Source: Methylorubrum populi (GTDB taxonomy: Bacteria; Pseudomonadota; Alphaproteobacteria; Rhizobiales; Beijerinckiaceae). From it: a stretch of 64,000 nt of DNA. Position 1 is the first letter of the stretch. Every line of letters begins with the position of its first letter. The notes beneath the pieces are model-generated. The model did not search any database, had not been told where the DNA came from, and was given only the letters and a program-made list of their open reading frames with translations. The stretch lies in contig JAQIIU010000002.1 in NCBI GenBank assembly GCA_036946625.1, positions 186,001-250,000 of the forward strand, read 5' to 3'. The position numbers and the translations under genes were made by a program. This document shows, piece by piece, positions 17,379-26,122 of this stretch.

Positions 17379-18000
17379 CGGCGTCTCCGTGACCCGACTG
17401 GCGGTGGATGATGACGGCGAGCAGTCCCTGGCCGACGGCGAAGGGCAGGCCCATCAGCCAGGGCGAGAGGTGGCGCGTCTCGCTGGCCAGCGCCAGCACG
17501 GCGAGCCCGGCGAGCAGGTACCACGCGCCCGCGAGGGGCACGGTGCGGGGCAGGATGCGGGCGGAGGCGAACAGGCCGAGCCCGACCAGCACCTGCCACA
17601 GGCCCGGCAGCATCCAGAGCTGGTCCGGCGCGAAGCGGGCGAAGACGAGCCCGAGGCACAACCCCGCCCCGCCTGCGGGCAGGAAACCTTCGATGGCGCT
17701 GAACACCATCGCGTCGGCGAGCCCCGAATGGACCCGGCGCGAGCGGCGCACCGCCTCGAAGCCGATCAGGGCGCAGGCGGTGACGGCGGCGCCGATCCAC
17801 AGGCCGAAGAAGGCGACGGGCCGGGCGGTCGGGTCGGTCAGGAACAAGGCCTGCCCGCCCGCGACGGCGAGGGCGATGAGGCCGGTCGCGGCCAGCGTCG
17901 CGGTGCCGAGGCCGCGGAAGGCGGTGTCCCGCGCGATCTGCATCCGGATCGCGACGATGTCGGCGAGCGCCTTGTCGAGGTCGCCGTGGCTGTCACGCAT
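17365..18000 (-). CDS. multi-pass membrane protein of unknown function
   Basis: A 211-residue protein with a short cytoplasmic N-terminus (MRDSHGDLDKALADIVAIRM) and about six hydrophobic helices (for example ATLAATGLIALAVAGGQALF, FFGLWIGAAVTACALIGFEA, GLGLFASARILP). Start chosen at 18000 because GGAAGGCGAG precedes it; an ATG inside the palindrome at 18036 is in frame but lacks a ribosome site. First gene of the cassette; overlaps the regulator gene. The pairing resembles regulator-plus-membrane-partner pairs, but no specific family name can be given. Confidence 0.75.
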   Translation of the reverse strand: MRDSHGDLDKALADIVAIRMQIARDTAFRGLGTATLAATGLIALAVAGGQALFLTDPTARPVAFFGLWIGAAVTACALIGFEAVRRSRRVHSGLADAMVFSAIEGFLPAGGAGLCLGLVFARFAPDQLWMLPGLWQVLVGLGLFASARILPRTVPLAGAWYLLAGLAVLALASETRHLSPWLMGLPFAVGQGLLAVIIHRQSGHGDADADL

Positions 18001-18028
18001 GGGGCTCGCCTTCCCGCGTCGAGACATG

Positions 18029-18043
18029 CTTTGCATTGTAAAG
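18029..18043 (-). promoter_or_regulatory. palindromic operator candidate upstream of the cassette
   Basis: CTTTGCATTGTAAAG, the second copy of the element found at the uppS start. It lies about 30 bases ahead of the chosen start of the membrane-protein gene, where an operator or a promoter-overlapping site would be expected. Confidence 0.5.
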
Positions 18044-18169
18044 TACACGCGGGTGCAGAGCCGTCAAGCGGCATTCGACCGGCCGGCATGACTTCGGACA
18101 GTGCTCCGGCACGGGGACGGCAGCGCCGAGGGGCGAGCGATAGGCCGGCGGTATTCGAAGAAGGATCGA

Positions 18170-18556
18170 TTACACCCGCTGGATCGGCCCCGGATAGCGG
18201 GCGAGGAGGTCATCGGCAGTCAGGAGCGTCATCCCCTCCACCGTTGCCTGGGCGAGGAGGAGACGGTCGAAGGGGTCCTTGTGGAGTAGGGGAAGGTTCG
18301 CGACGGCGATGGCATGGGCACCGATGATGACGAGTTCCTCATACCCGTCTCGAAGCAGGGTACTCCGAACGAGATCTGCATCGATCGCGCCCTTCGTGCG
18401 CGCCAAGCTCTGTTTGATCGCGAGTTCCCAAATACTCGCTGTGCTGAATACAGGAACATGTGCTGGGTCATCGATGAGCTGGCGAGCTGTGTTCGACAAT
18501 CGCTGCGGCGCGCCGAGAGCCCAGATCAGAAGGTGTGTGTCGAGGAGGAGCCTCAA
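18170..18556 (-). CDS. PIN-domain toxin (VapC-like ribonuclease)
   Basis: A 128-residue PIN domain, the toxin of a type II pair; PIN toxins cut tRNA or rRNA with a Mg2+ site. Seen: acidic residues Asp6 (LLLDTHLLIW), Glu44 (SIWELAIK), Asp94/Asp97 (HKDPFDRLL) and Asp115 (TADDLL). The set is complete, so the nuclease is expected to be active. Its start overlaps the antitoxin stop by 4 bases, giving tight coupling with antitoxin first. Confidence 0.9.
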   Translation of the reverse strand: MRLLLDTHLLIWALGAPQRLSNTARQLIDDPAHVPVFSTASIWELAIKQSLARTKGAIDADLVRSTLLRDGYEELVIIGAHAIAVANLPLLHKDPFDRLLLAQATVEGMTLLTADDLLARYPGPIQRV

Positions 18557-18813
18557 GGTTCCGCTCGGCCCTTGTACTCACCTTCGAACATCCGGATGAT
18601 CTCATCCTGGAACATCGTGTCGAAGTCGTCGGGCACCGAGATCTGGCCGACGAGGCTGCCGATCCGCCGGGTGCGTGGAGCTTCCGCCTCGGCCGGAACG
18701 ACCCTGACCAGCGGGCGGCCGTCTCGCGTGATCACGAAGGGTTGGCCTTGGGCGGCTTCCTCGATCAGTCGGGACAGATCGGCTTCGGCTTCGCGGAGGC
18801 TGACCGTTTTCAT
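18553..18813 (-). CDS. Phd/YefM-family antitoxin
   Basis: An 86-residue antitoxin. Seen: N-terminal Phd fold [20 protein letters not shown], then [18 protein letters not shown], which dimerises and binds the operator, and an acidic/amphipathic C-terminal part ([21 protein letters not shown]) that would wrap the toxin. It precedes and overlaps the PIN toxin. Autorepression of the pair is expected from family knowledge. The promoter lies in the 119-base gap shared with uvrB. Confidence 0.9.
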   Translation of the reverse strand: MKTVSLREAEADLSRLIEEAAQGQPFVITRDGRPLVRVVPAEAEAPRTRRIGSLVGQISVPDDFDTMFQDEIIRMFEGEYKGRAEP

Positions 18814-18932
18814 GCCGGTCTCCTGAGGTGGGAGCGATCAGGGTAATCGGCGCGACAACGTGCGGCAAGCGCGCGGCAATCCGATCGCGCGGCCGTCTTC
18901 CGCCCGCGGCCTGCCCGGCCCATATTGGCGCC

Positions 18933-21629
18933 ATGCCCGCACCGAAAAAGCCCCGCCCCTCCACGGGAAAGGCAGAGAAGCCCGAGCTGAAGCCGCTCGA
19001 CGAGCATCTCGCCGCCCTGCTCAACCCCGCCCTCAACCGCAACCGGCCGAAGGCGGTCGAGCCCGTGCCCCCGCCGGAGCCGGTCCGGAAGGGACGCACT
19101 CGGAAGGGCGAGGCGAAAGCCTACAAGAAAATCGCGCAGGACGGCTTCGCCGAGGCGCCGCAGGCGGGCTTCGCCATCGGCGACGCGGCCGACGTCGATC
19201 CCCGGCTCGCCCAGGCGCTCGGCCTCGTTCCCCCTGATGACGGCCCAGCGCCGGAGACCGTGCCCGAGGCGGGGGCGCCCTCTCTCGCGACGGAGGGCGT
19301 CTCGGCCACCGTCGAGGCGCTGGAGAAGCTGCTGACCGAGGGCAACCCGCTGTTCAAGAACGGCGAGGCCTGGGTGCCGCACCGCCCGGAGCGGCCGGCG
19401 AAATCGGAAGGCGGCGTGACGTTCACGCTCAGATCCGACTTCACGCCGGCCGGCGACCAGCCGACCGCCATCGCCGAACTGGTCGAGGGCGTGAGGACTG
19501 CCGAGCGCGATCAGGTGCTGCTCGGCGTCACAGGCTCCGGCAAGACCTTCACGATGGCCAAGGTGATCGAGGAGACGCAGCGCCCCGCCCTCATCCTCGC
19601 GCCGAACAAGACGCTTGCCGCACAGCTCTACGGCGAGTTCAAGAGCTTTTTCCCGGATAATGCCGTAGAATACTTTGTCTCGTACTACGACTATTACCAG
19701 CCGGAGGCGTACGTCCCGAGGTCCGATACGTTCATCGAAAAGGAATCGTCGATCAACGAGCAGATCGACCGGATGCGCCACGCCGCCACCCGCGCCCTGC
19801 TGGAGCGGGACGACGTGATCATCGTCGCCTCGGTCTCCTGCATCTACGGCATCGGCTCGGTCGAGACCTACACGGCGATGTCGTTCACCGTGTCGCTGGG
19901 CGAGCGGATCGAGCAGCGCCAGCTCATCGCCGACCTCGTGGCGCTCCAGTACAGGCGCATCCAGTCGGACTTCGCCCGCGGCACTTTTCGCGTGCGCGGC
20001 GATGTCATCGAACTCTGGCCGGCCCACTTGGAGGATCGCGGCTGGCGCATCGGCCTGTTCGGCGACGAGATCGAGTCCATCGTCGAATTCGATCCCCTGA
20101 CCGGCAGGAAGATCAACGAGCTGAGATTCGTCAAGGTCTACGCGAACTCGCACTACGTCACGCCGCGCCCGACGCTCCAGCAGGCGATCAAGGGCATCAA
20201 GACCGAGCTGAAGGGCCGGGTCGAGGAACTGACGCGAATGGGCCGGCTGATCGAGGCGCAGAGGCTCGAACAGCGCTGCACCTTCGACGTCGAGATGATC
20301 GAGGCGACCGGCGCCTGCAACGGCATCGAGAACTATTCGCGATACTTGACGGGGCGCAAGCCTGGGGAGCCGCCGCCGACCCTGTTCGAGTACCTGCCCG
20401 ACAACGCCCTCGTCTTCACCGACGAGAGCCACGTCACCGTGCCGCAGATCGGCGGCATGTATCGCGGCGACTTCCGGCGCAAGGCGACGCTGGCCGAGTA
20501 CGGCTTCCGCCTGCCCTCCTGCCTCGACAACCGCCCCTTGCGGTTCGAGGAATGGGACGCGATGCGCCCGCAATCGGTCCACGTCTCGGCCACGCCCGGC
20601 AAGTGGGAGATGGAGCGCACGGCCGGCGTCTTCGCCGAGCAGGTGATCCGCCCCACCGGCCTCGTCGATCCGGTGATCGAGATCCGGCCCGCCCGAAGCC
20701 AGGTGGACGACCTGCTGGGCGAGGTCCGCGCCGTCGCGCAGGCCGGCTACCGCACGCTGGTGACGACGCTCACCAAGCGCATGGCCGAGGACCTGACCGA
20801 GTACCTGCACGAGAACGCGGTGCGGGTGCGCTACATGCACTCGGACATCGACACCCTGGAGCGGATCGAGATCATCCGCGACCTGCGGCTCGGCGCCTTC
20901 GACGTCCTGATCGGCATCAACCTGCTGCGCGAGGGCCTCGACATCCCCGAATGCGCCCTCGTCGCCATCCTCGATGCCGACAAGGAGGGCTTCTTGCGTT
21001 CCGAGACCTCGCTGATCCAGACCATCGGCCGCGCCGCCCGCAACGCGGAGGCCCGCTGCATCCTCTACGCGGATTCGCGGACCGGCTCCATGGACCGGGC
21101 CATCGCCGAGACCGAGCGTCGCCGCCAGAAGCAGCTCGCCTACAACGAAGAGCACGGCATCACGCCGCAATCGGTCAAGCGCGGCATCAGCGACATCCTG
21201 GAAAGCGTGTATGAGCGCGACCATGTCCGCGTCGATACGGGGCTCGCCAAGGACGCGATCACCGTCGGCCACAACCTCAAGGCCGTGATGGCCGATCTGG
21301 ACAAGCGGATGCGCGCGGCCGCCGCCGATCTCGACTTCGAGGAGGCGGCGCGGCTTCGCGACGAGCTGAAGCGCCTTCAGGCGACCGAGCTGATGGTCTC
21401 CGACGATCCCATGGCCCGGCAAGGGGACGTGGAGCGCGAGGCCGGGCGCTACGGGCAGAAGGGCAGCCGCATCGCGAAGCCCACCCTCGACAACATGGGT
21501 CCGGGCACCGACCGCGAATTGCCGGTCGGCGCCGTGCCCTGGCAGGAGCGGCCGAAGGCGCGCTCGACGCAAGGCCTGGGCGGCCAGAAGCCTCGCTACA
21601 AGGGCGGCGGCGGGCGCAGGCGCGGCTGA
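18933..21629 (+). CDS. uvrB: excinuclease ABC subunit B with extended N-terminus
   Basis: Nucleotide-excision repair helicase that verifies lesions handed over by UvrA and recruits UvrC. At 898 residues it is over 200 longer than E. coli UvrB. The first about 160 residues are Pro/Ala/Lys-rich and lack the family pattern; the canonical start aligns near [17 protein letters not shown]. Seen after that: Walker [11 protein letters not shown], the beta-hairpin region [29 protein letters not shown], motif [11 protein letters not shown], and the C-terminal UVR motif ([15 protein letters not shown]). A 70-residue basic tail follows. Start at 18933 is the first plausible ATG; the real one could be further in. 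Confidence 0.95.
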   Translation: MPAPKKPRPSTGKAEKPELKPLDEHLAALLNPALNRNRPKAVEPVPPPEPVRKGRTRKGEAKAYKKIAQDGFAEAPQAGFAIGDAADVDPRLAQALGLVPPDDGPAPETVPEAGAPSLATEGVSATVEALEKLLTEGNPLFKNGEAWVPHRPERPAKSEGGVTFTLRSDFTPAGDQPTAIAELVEGVRTAERDQVLLGVTGSGKTFTMAKVIEETQRPALILAPNKTLAAQLYGEFKSFFPDNAVEYFVSYYDYYQPEAYVPRSDTFIEKESSINEQIDRMRHAATRALLERDDVIIVASVSCIYGIGSVETYTAMSFTVSLGERIEQRQLIADLVALQYRRIQSDFARGTFRVRGDVIELWPAHLEDRGWRIGLFGDEIESIVEFDPLTGRKINELRFVKVYANSHYVTPRPTLQQAIKGIKTELKGRVEELTRMGRLIEAQRLEQRCTFDVEMIEATGACNGIENYSRYLTGRKPGEPPPTLFEYLPDNALVFTDESHVTVPQIGGMYRGDFRRKATLAEYGFRLPSCLDNRPLRFEEWDAMRPQSVHVSATPGKWEMERTAGVFAEQVIRPTGLVDPVIEIRPARSQVDDLLGEVRAVAQAGYRTLVTTLTKRMAEDLTEYLHENAVRVRYMHSDIDTLERIEIIRDLRLGAFDVLIGINLLREGLDIPECALVAILDADKEGFLRSETSLIQTIGRAARNAEARCILYADSRTGSMDRAIAETERRRQKQLAYNEEHGITPQSVKRGISDILESVYERDHVRVDTGLAKDAITVGHNLKAVMADLDKRMRAAAADLDFEEAARLRDELKRLQATELMVSDDPMARQGDVEREAGRYGQKGSRIAKPTLDNMGPGTDRELPVGAVPWQERPKARSTQGLGGQKPRYKGGGGRRRG

Positions 21630-21706
21630 GGGGGCGGTCGGCCCGTGTCCGACGCCGGTGCCGGCAGCGGAACCTGAGCCGTGGGCCGCGGATTGGCCCC
21701 GCAGAA

Positions 21707-21742
21707 CCCGCCCTTGCCCCCGCCCTTGCCCCCGCCCTTGCC
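21707..21742 (+). repeat. three perfect 12-bp tandem repeats
   Basis: CCCGCCCTTGCC occurs three times head to tail just upstream of the small exported protein gene at 21761. The array may vary in length among strains by slippage; effect on the downstream gene is unknown. Confidence 0.8.
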
Positions 21743-21760
21743 GCACGCCGGAGCCGACCC

Positions 21761-22078
21761 ATGCGCCCCTCTCCCCGCCGATCCGCCGCGGTGACCGTTG
21801 CCTGCCTCGCCGGCGCCCTGCTGGTGGGCCTGCCCGGTCCGACGCCGGCGCTCGCCCGGAGCGCGGCCAACCCCGACGATCAGCCGACCGCCGGCACCCT
21901 GCCCCCCGGCACCGACACCGTGCGGACCGACGACCGCGCGCACGACCGGCCGAGCGGCGACGTGTCGTCGCCGAGCGCGATCCGCTCCTCCACCTCCGTG
22001 GTGCCCGACGGCAAGAGCACCCGAACCAACCCGATGGATCACCTCTCCAAGCCGTTCCGTTCGAGCCGGGAGAACTGA
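21761..22078 (+). CDS. small exported protein of unknown function
   Basis: A 105-residue protein with a signal peptide (residues 1-33, hydrophobic VTVACLAGALLVGLPG, cleavage near ALARSA). The mature part is hydrophilic, Asp/Ser/Thr/Pro-rich and likely disordered, with no cysteine and no recognised domain. CGGAG lies 7 bases before the ATG. The next gene (YidB-like) begins 85 bases later on the same strand; co-transcription is possible. Confidence 0.62.
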   Translation: MRPSPRRSAAVTVACLAGALLVGLPGPTPALARSAANPDDQPTAGTLPPGTDTVRTDDRAHDRPSGDVSSPSAIRSSTSVVPDGKSTRTNPMDHLSKPFRSSREN

Positions 22079-22163
22079 CAGGACACGCGAGCCGCAACCG
22101 ATCCCGGCCCTCGCCGTTGCTCCGGCACGGTCAGCGAACGGCAGGAAAAGCGGGAGGAGGCTC

Positions 22164-22838
22164 ATGGGGCTGCTCGATCAGGTCATCGGCGGTGTCGTCG
22201 GACAGGTTCTGGGAGGCGGGCGCGGCGGCGCGCTGGCCTCGCCGGTGGTGAAGGCGCTGCTGATGCTGCTTCTCAGCAAGGGCGCGGGCGGCCTCGGCGA
22301 CATCTTCGGCCGCGGGCATGCGGAATCCGGCGGACGTCCCCTCCCCGGGCCGGGCACCGGCGACGGCGATCTCGGCGGGTTCGATCAGGGCCGTCGCAGT
22401 GGGCCGCCGACGCAAGGGCATGATGCCGGCAACGACCTCGGCGGCGATTTCGGCGACCTCGCCGGCATGCTCGATGGCCCCGGCGATGGCCCGTCCGGCA
22501 GCCGGTCCCCCGGCGGAGGCCCCTCTGCCGGCCTCGACCGCGAGCCGCAGGACGGCGGTGCGGCGGCCGACGGGCTCGACGGGCTGATCCACGGCTTCGA
22601 GAGGAGCGGCCTCGGCGACGTGATCGGCTCCTGGATCGGCCACGGCGCCAACCGCGAGATCGCCCCGAATCGTCTGGCCGAGGCGCTCGGCCCCGACACC
22701 GTCGACAGCCTGAGCCGTGAGACCGGCCTCTCGCGCTCGGATCTGCTCGCGCAACTGGCGCAGGCGCTGCCCGGCGTCATCGACGCCCTGACGCCCCAGG
22801 GCCGGGCGCCGAGCCGCGCGGAGCGCGGCGGCTGGTAG
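22164..22838 (+). CDS. YidB-like DUF937 protein
   Basis: A 224-residue protein with an excellent ribosome site (GGGAGGAGG). The N-terminus MGLLDQVIGGVVGQVLGGG and the C-terminus GSWIGHGANREIAPNRLAEALG, followed by a LSRETGLSRSDLLAQLAQALPG stretch, are the YidB/DUF937 pattern. Between them is a Gly/Asp/Pro-rich linker of about 100 residues. Molecular function of the family is unknown. No signal peptide. Confidence 0.82.
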   Translation: MGLLDQVIGGVVGQVLGGGRGGALASPVVKALLMLLLSKGAGGLGDIFGRGHAESGGRPLPGPGTGDGDLGGFDQGRRSGPPTQGHDAGNDLGGDFGDLAGMLDGPGDGPSGSRSPGGGPSAGLDREPQDGGAAADGLDGLIHGFERSGLGDVIGSWIGHGANREIAPNRLAEALGPDTVDSLSRETGLSRSDLLAQLAQALPGVIDALTPQGRAPSRAERGGW

Positions 22839-22858
22839 GAGGAGGCCAGGCGGATCCT

Positions 22859-23033
22859 GCCATGCCGTTTCCGCTTGATCGCTTCGGGTTTCGCCCCACG
22901 CCGTCATCGCGAGCGGCCCCGAAGCGATCCAGGGCGCGACAGGTCCGGAAAGGGCGCGCCCTGGATGGGCCACGGCTTCGCCTCGCAAGGACGCAGGACA
23001 GGCCGAAGTCATCGACCGGATGGCGTATCATGC
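22859..23033 (+). repeat. dispersed repeat family B, copy 3
   Basis: Plus-orientation copy from CCGTTTCCGCTTGATCGC to the GTATCAT near 23030. The remainder of the gap to the kinase gene (23034-23326) shows no gene; it should hold the kinase promoter, but no consensus element stands out. Confidence 0.8.
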
Positions 23034-23326
23034 CCTACGAACGGCATGACGGGCCGATGATCCCCGGCCGCGGCGCGCCCTCGAACGGAGGCCCCGCATC
23101 GTCGCCCATGCGGGTCGGATCGGACGGCTGCCCGCGAATCGCCGCCGATCTCGCCAGCGACCGGCGCCTCCCGTTCGACGGGCAGGGCATCTTCCGGCGC
23201 TGCCACGAGTTCGATCCGGCCTGACTTCAGGTCTGCCGGACATCGATTCTTGAGGTTGTCCGAGGCATCGTTTATCGGCCAAACGGTCGCGCTTGTGCCG
23301 CCCGGTGGCGTGCTACAAGAACCTCC

Positions 23327-25690
23327 GTGAGCATGACCGAGAGCCCGCTCCCCGTCGAGCCGCCGGACACCGAACCGGCCCCCATCCCGACCGCGGATCC
23401 CTTGCGCGCGGCGCAGGATCCCCTCGCCCGGGCGCAGGACGCGGCCGGGATCGGCGTGTTCACCCTCGACCTGCACGAGGGCGTGCTGCATCCGAGCCCC
23501 GCCTTCTGCCGCCTGCACGGGCTGGAGGTGCGCGAGCGCTATGCCCTCGCCGCCCTCGCCGAGCGGTTCGCGGCGGAGGACGAGGCGGCCCTGCCCTCGG
23601 GCGATGCCGCGCCCGGCGAGACGGTCTACCGCGTCCGCGACCCGCAAACCGGCACGCCGCGCTGGATCGCCCGCACGCTGGACGTCGAGCGCGCCGCGGA
23701 CGGCCGGCCGATCCGGCTCTCGGGCGTGGTGCGCGACGTCAGCGAGCAACGGGCCCAGAGCACGGCGCTCGCCGAGAGCGAGCAGCATTACCGCACGCTG
23801 TTCGAGCAGATGGACGAGGGCTACTGCGTCATCGAGTTCATCGACGGCCCGCACGGCCCCCTGAGCGACTACGTCCACGTCACCGCCAACCGCGCCTACG
23901 CGCAGCATGCCGGTATCGAGAACGTCGTCGGCCAGCGCGTGCGCGACATGGTGGGCGCGGAGGCCGACGGCTGGGTCGCGCTCTACGGCGAGGTTCTGCA
24001 CACCGGCCGGCCGATCCGCTTCCAGCGCGAACTGGTCGCCACCGGGCGCTACCTCGAACTCGCCGCCTTCCGCATCGAGCCGCCCGCGCGCCGGCAGGTG
24101 GCGGTGCTGTTCCAGGACATCACCGCCCGGCGCAACCTCGAGCACCTGCTCCATTCCAAGGCCGCCGACCTGGAGGCGGAGGTGGTGGCGCAACGGCGCG
24201 ACCGCGACCGGGTCTGGGCGCTCTCGCCGGTGCTCAAGGTCGTGGCCTCCCCCGAGGGGCGGATCGAGGCGGTGAACCCGTCGTGGAGCCGCACCCTCGG
24301 CTGGTCGCCGACGGAGACGGTGGGCCGCCACGTGCCCGATTTCTGCGCGCCCGACGAGCGCGCCGCGGCGGCGGCGGCGCTGGAGCGGCTCGCGGCCGGC
24401 GCCTCGACCGATCTCGAACTGACCTGCCTGACCAAGGACGGCGGCACCCGCCGGGTGCTCTGGACCGTGGTCCCCGCCGACGACCTGCTCTACGGCTTCG
24501 GCCGCGACATCACCGAGCAGCGCCAGGCGGAGGAGGCCCTGCGCCAGTCGCAGAAGCTGGAGGCCGTGGGTCAGCTCACCGGGGGCGTCGCCCACGACTT
24601 CAACAACCTGCTCACCATCATCCGCTCCTCGGTCGAGTTCCTGCGACGGCCCGACCTCGCGCCCGAGCGCAAGCGCCGCTACCTCGACGCGGTCTCCGAC
24701 ACGGTCGACCGCGCGGCGAAGCTGACGGGTCAGCTCCTCGCCTTCGCCCGGCGCCAGGCGCTCAAGCCCGAGACCTTCGACGTGTGCGAGCGGCTGCGCG
24801 GCATCTCGGAGATGCTCGACTCGGTGACCGGCGCGCGCATCCGCGTGGTGACCGACCTGCCCGGCGAACCCTGCTACATCCGCGCGGACGCGAGCCAGTT
24901 CGAGACGGCTCTGGTCAACATGGCGGTCAACGCCCGCGACGCCATGGACGGCGAGGGCCGCCTGACCCTCCACCTCGACGGCGGCGCGCCGATGCCGCCG
25001 ATCCGCGGCCATGCCGGCGCGGCGGGCCCCTTCGTCGCGGTCTCCGTGGTCGATACCGGCACCGGCATCGCCGTGGCGGATCTGGGCCGCATCTTCGAGC
25101 CGTTCTTCACCACGAAGGAGGTCGGCAAGGGCACCGGTCTCGGTCTCTCCCAGGTGATCGGCTTCGCCAAGCAGTCGGGCGGCGACGTGGACGTGAGGAG
25201 CAGCGCCGGCGAGGGCACCCGCTTCACCCTCTACCTGCCAGAGGTCGCCGCCCCGGCGCAGGCACCCGTTCCCGTCTGCCCGACGTCGCAGGCGGGGGGC
25301 GAGACGCGCCTGCGCGTTCTCGTGGTCGAGGACAACATCGAGGTCGGCCGCTTCTGCACGCAGATCCTCGAAGAGCTCGGCCACCACCCGGTCTGGGCCG
25401 AGAACGCCGAGGCCGCCCTGGTCGAACTGGAGCGCGCCGACACGCCCTTCGACGCGGTGTTCTCCGACGTGGTGATGCCCGGCATGGGCGGGATCGCGCT
25501 GGCCCGCATCCTGCGCGAGCGCTTGCCCGATCTTCCGGTGGTGCTCACCTCGGGCTACAGCCACGTGCTGGCGCAGGACGACGCACACGGGTTCGAGCTG
25601 TTGCGCAAGCCGTACTCGGCGGAGGAACTGGGGCGGGTGCTGCGGGCGATGGCGGCGCGGCGGGCCGAGGGCGAGGCGCTGCCGCGCTGA
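23327..25690 (+). CDS. soluble hybrid histidine kinase with PAS domains
   Basis: A 787-residue hybrid kinase without membrane segments. Start taken at GTG 23327; ATG 23333 is equally possible. Domains: PAS at about 35-140, second PAS/GAF-like at about 155-270, third PAS at about 295-395, HisKA with His423 in GGVAHDFNNLLTIIRSS, HATPase with N box NMAVNARDAMDG, G1 VDTGTGI and G2 KGTGLGLSQV, and a C-terminal receiver (LVVEDNIEVGRFC, phospho-acceptor near Asp714 in FSDVVMPGMGG, Lys in LLRKPYSAEEL). The VAHDFNNLLT H box is that of the large alphaproteobacterial PAS-HisKA-REC group. Sensed signal and target unknown; no regulator gene adjoins it. Confidence 0.92.
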   Translation: MSMTESPLPVEPPDTEPAPIPTADPLRAAQDPLARAQDAAGIGVFTLDLHEGVLHPSPAFCRLHGLEVRERYALAALAERFAAEDEAALPSGDAAPGETVYRVRDPQTGTPRWIARTLDVERAADGRPIRLSGVVRDVSEQRAQSTALAESEQHYRTLFEQMDEGYCVIEFIDGPHGPLSDYVHVTANRAYAQHAGIENVVGQRVRDMVGAEADGWVALYGEVLHTGRPIRFQRELVATGRYLELAAFRIEPPARRQVAVLFQDITARRNLEHLLHSKAADLEAEVVAQRRDRDRVWALSPVLKVVASPEGRIEAVNPSWSRTLGWSPTETVGRHVPDFCAPDERAAAAAALERLAAGASTDLELTCLTKDGGTRRVLWTVVPADDLLYGFGRDITEQRQAEEALRQSQKLEAVGQLTGGVAHDFNNLLTIIRSSVEFLRRPDLAPERKRRYLDAVSDTVDRAAKLTGQLLAFARRQALKPETFDVCERLRGISEMLDSVTGARIRVVTDLPGEPCYIRADASQFETALVNMAVNARDAMDGEGRLTLHLDGGAPMPPIRGHAGAAGPFVAVSVVDTGTGIAVADLGRIFEPFFTTKEVGKGTGLGLSQVIGFAKQSGGDVDVRSSAGEGTRFTLYLPEVAAPAQAPVPVCPTSQAGGETRLRVLVVEDNIEVGRFCTQILEELGHHPVWAENAEAALVELERADTPFDAVFSDVVMPGMGGIALARILRERLPDLPVVLTSGYSHVLAQDDAHGFELLRKPYSAEELGRVLRAMAARRAEGEALPR

Positions 25691-25816
25691 GCATCGCTGC
25701 GAAAGACGAAGACCGGCTCCCGCAAAGAAGACGATGCGCCGAAGCCGCGTCCGGCGGACGCCCGCCCCCTCGCCGTCGCGAGGGCAGCCGACGATGCGTG
25801 GCCCTCATCGCCGGCC

Positions 25817-25987
25817 GGTATCATACCGTTTCCGCTTGATCGCTTCGGGTTTCGCCCCACGCCGTCATCGCGAGCGGCCGCGAAGCGATCCAGGGCGCGA
25901 CAGGTCCGGAAAGGGCGCGCCCTGGTTTGCCACGGCTTCGCCTCGCAAGGACGCAGGAGAGGCCGAAGTCATCAACCGGCGTCGTAT
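25817..25987 (+). repeat. dispersed repeat family B, copy 4
   Basis: Plus-orientation copy preceded by the self-complementary end GGTATCATACC (25817-25827), then CGTTTCCGCTTGATCGC through GGTCCGGAAAGGGCGCGCC to CATCAACCGG. It fills most of the gap between the hybrid kinase and the chemoreceptor, which are convergent. Confidence 0.8.
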
Positions 25988-26074
25988 CGGAGCCTGTTCG
26001 ACCGGCCTGCTCTGGCGCCCCTGACGGTCCTCATCGAGGCACGGCGCCAGCAGCCTCGAAGCACGCCGCGACGC

Positions 26075-26115
26075 GGACCGTTCGGCGATGCGACGTCGTC
26101 ATCGCCGAACGGTCC
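26075..26115 (-). terminator. long hairpin downstream of the chemoreceptor gene
   Basis: GGACCGTTCGGCGATG (26075-26090) and its exact complement (26100-26115) make a perfect 16-bp stem with a 9-base loop, 8 bases beyond the chemoreceptor stop codon. No U-tract follows, so it may act as a 3' end stabiliser or a factor-assisted terminator serving both converging genes. Confidence 0.5.
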
Positions 26116-26122
26116 GACGGGT

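Noticed and set aside
18810..22097. A 1095-codon open frame antisense to uvrB
   Set aside because: It mirrors uvrB codon structure, has the Arg/His/Gly/Asp-rich composition typical of antisense frames at high GC, and shows no motif. UvrB on the other strand has full family motifs.
23009..25588. A long minus-strand frame opposite the hybrid kinase
   Set aside because: Shadow frame of a well-supported kinase; no recognisable motif.
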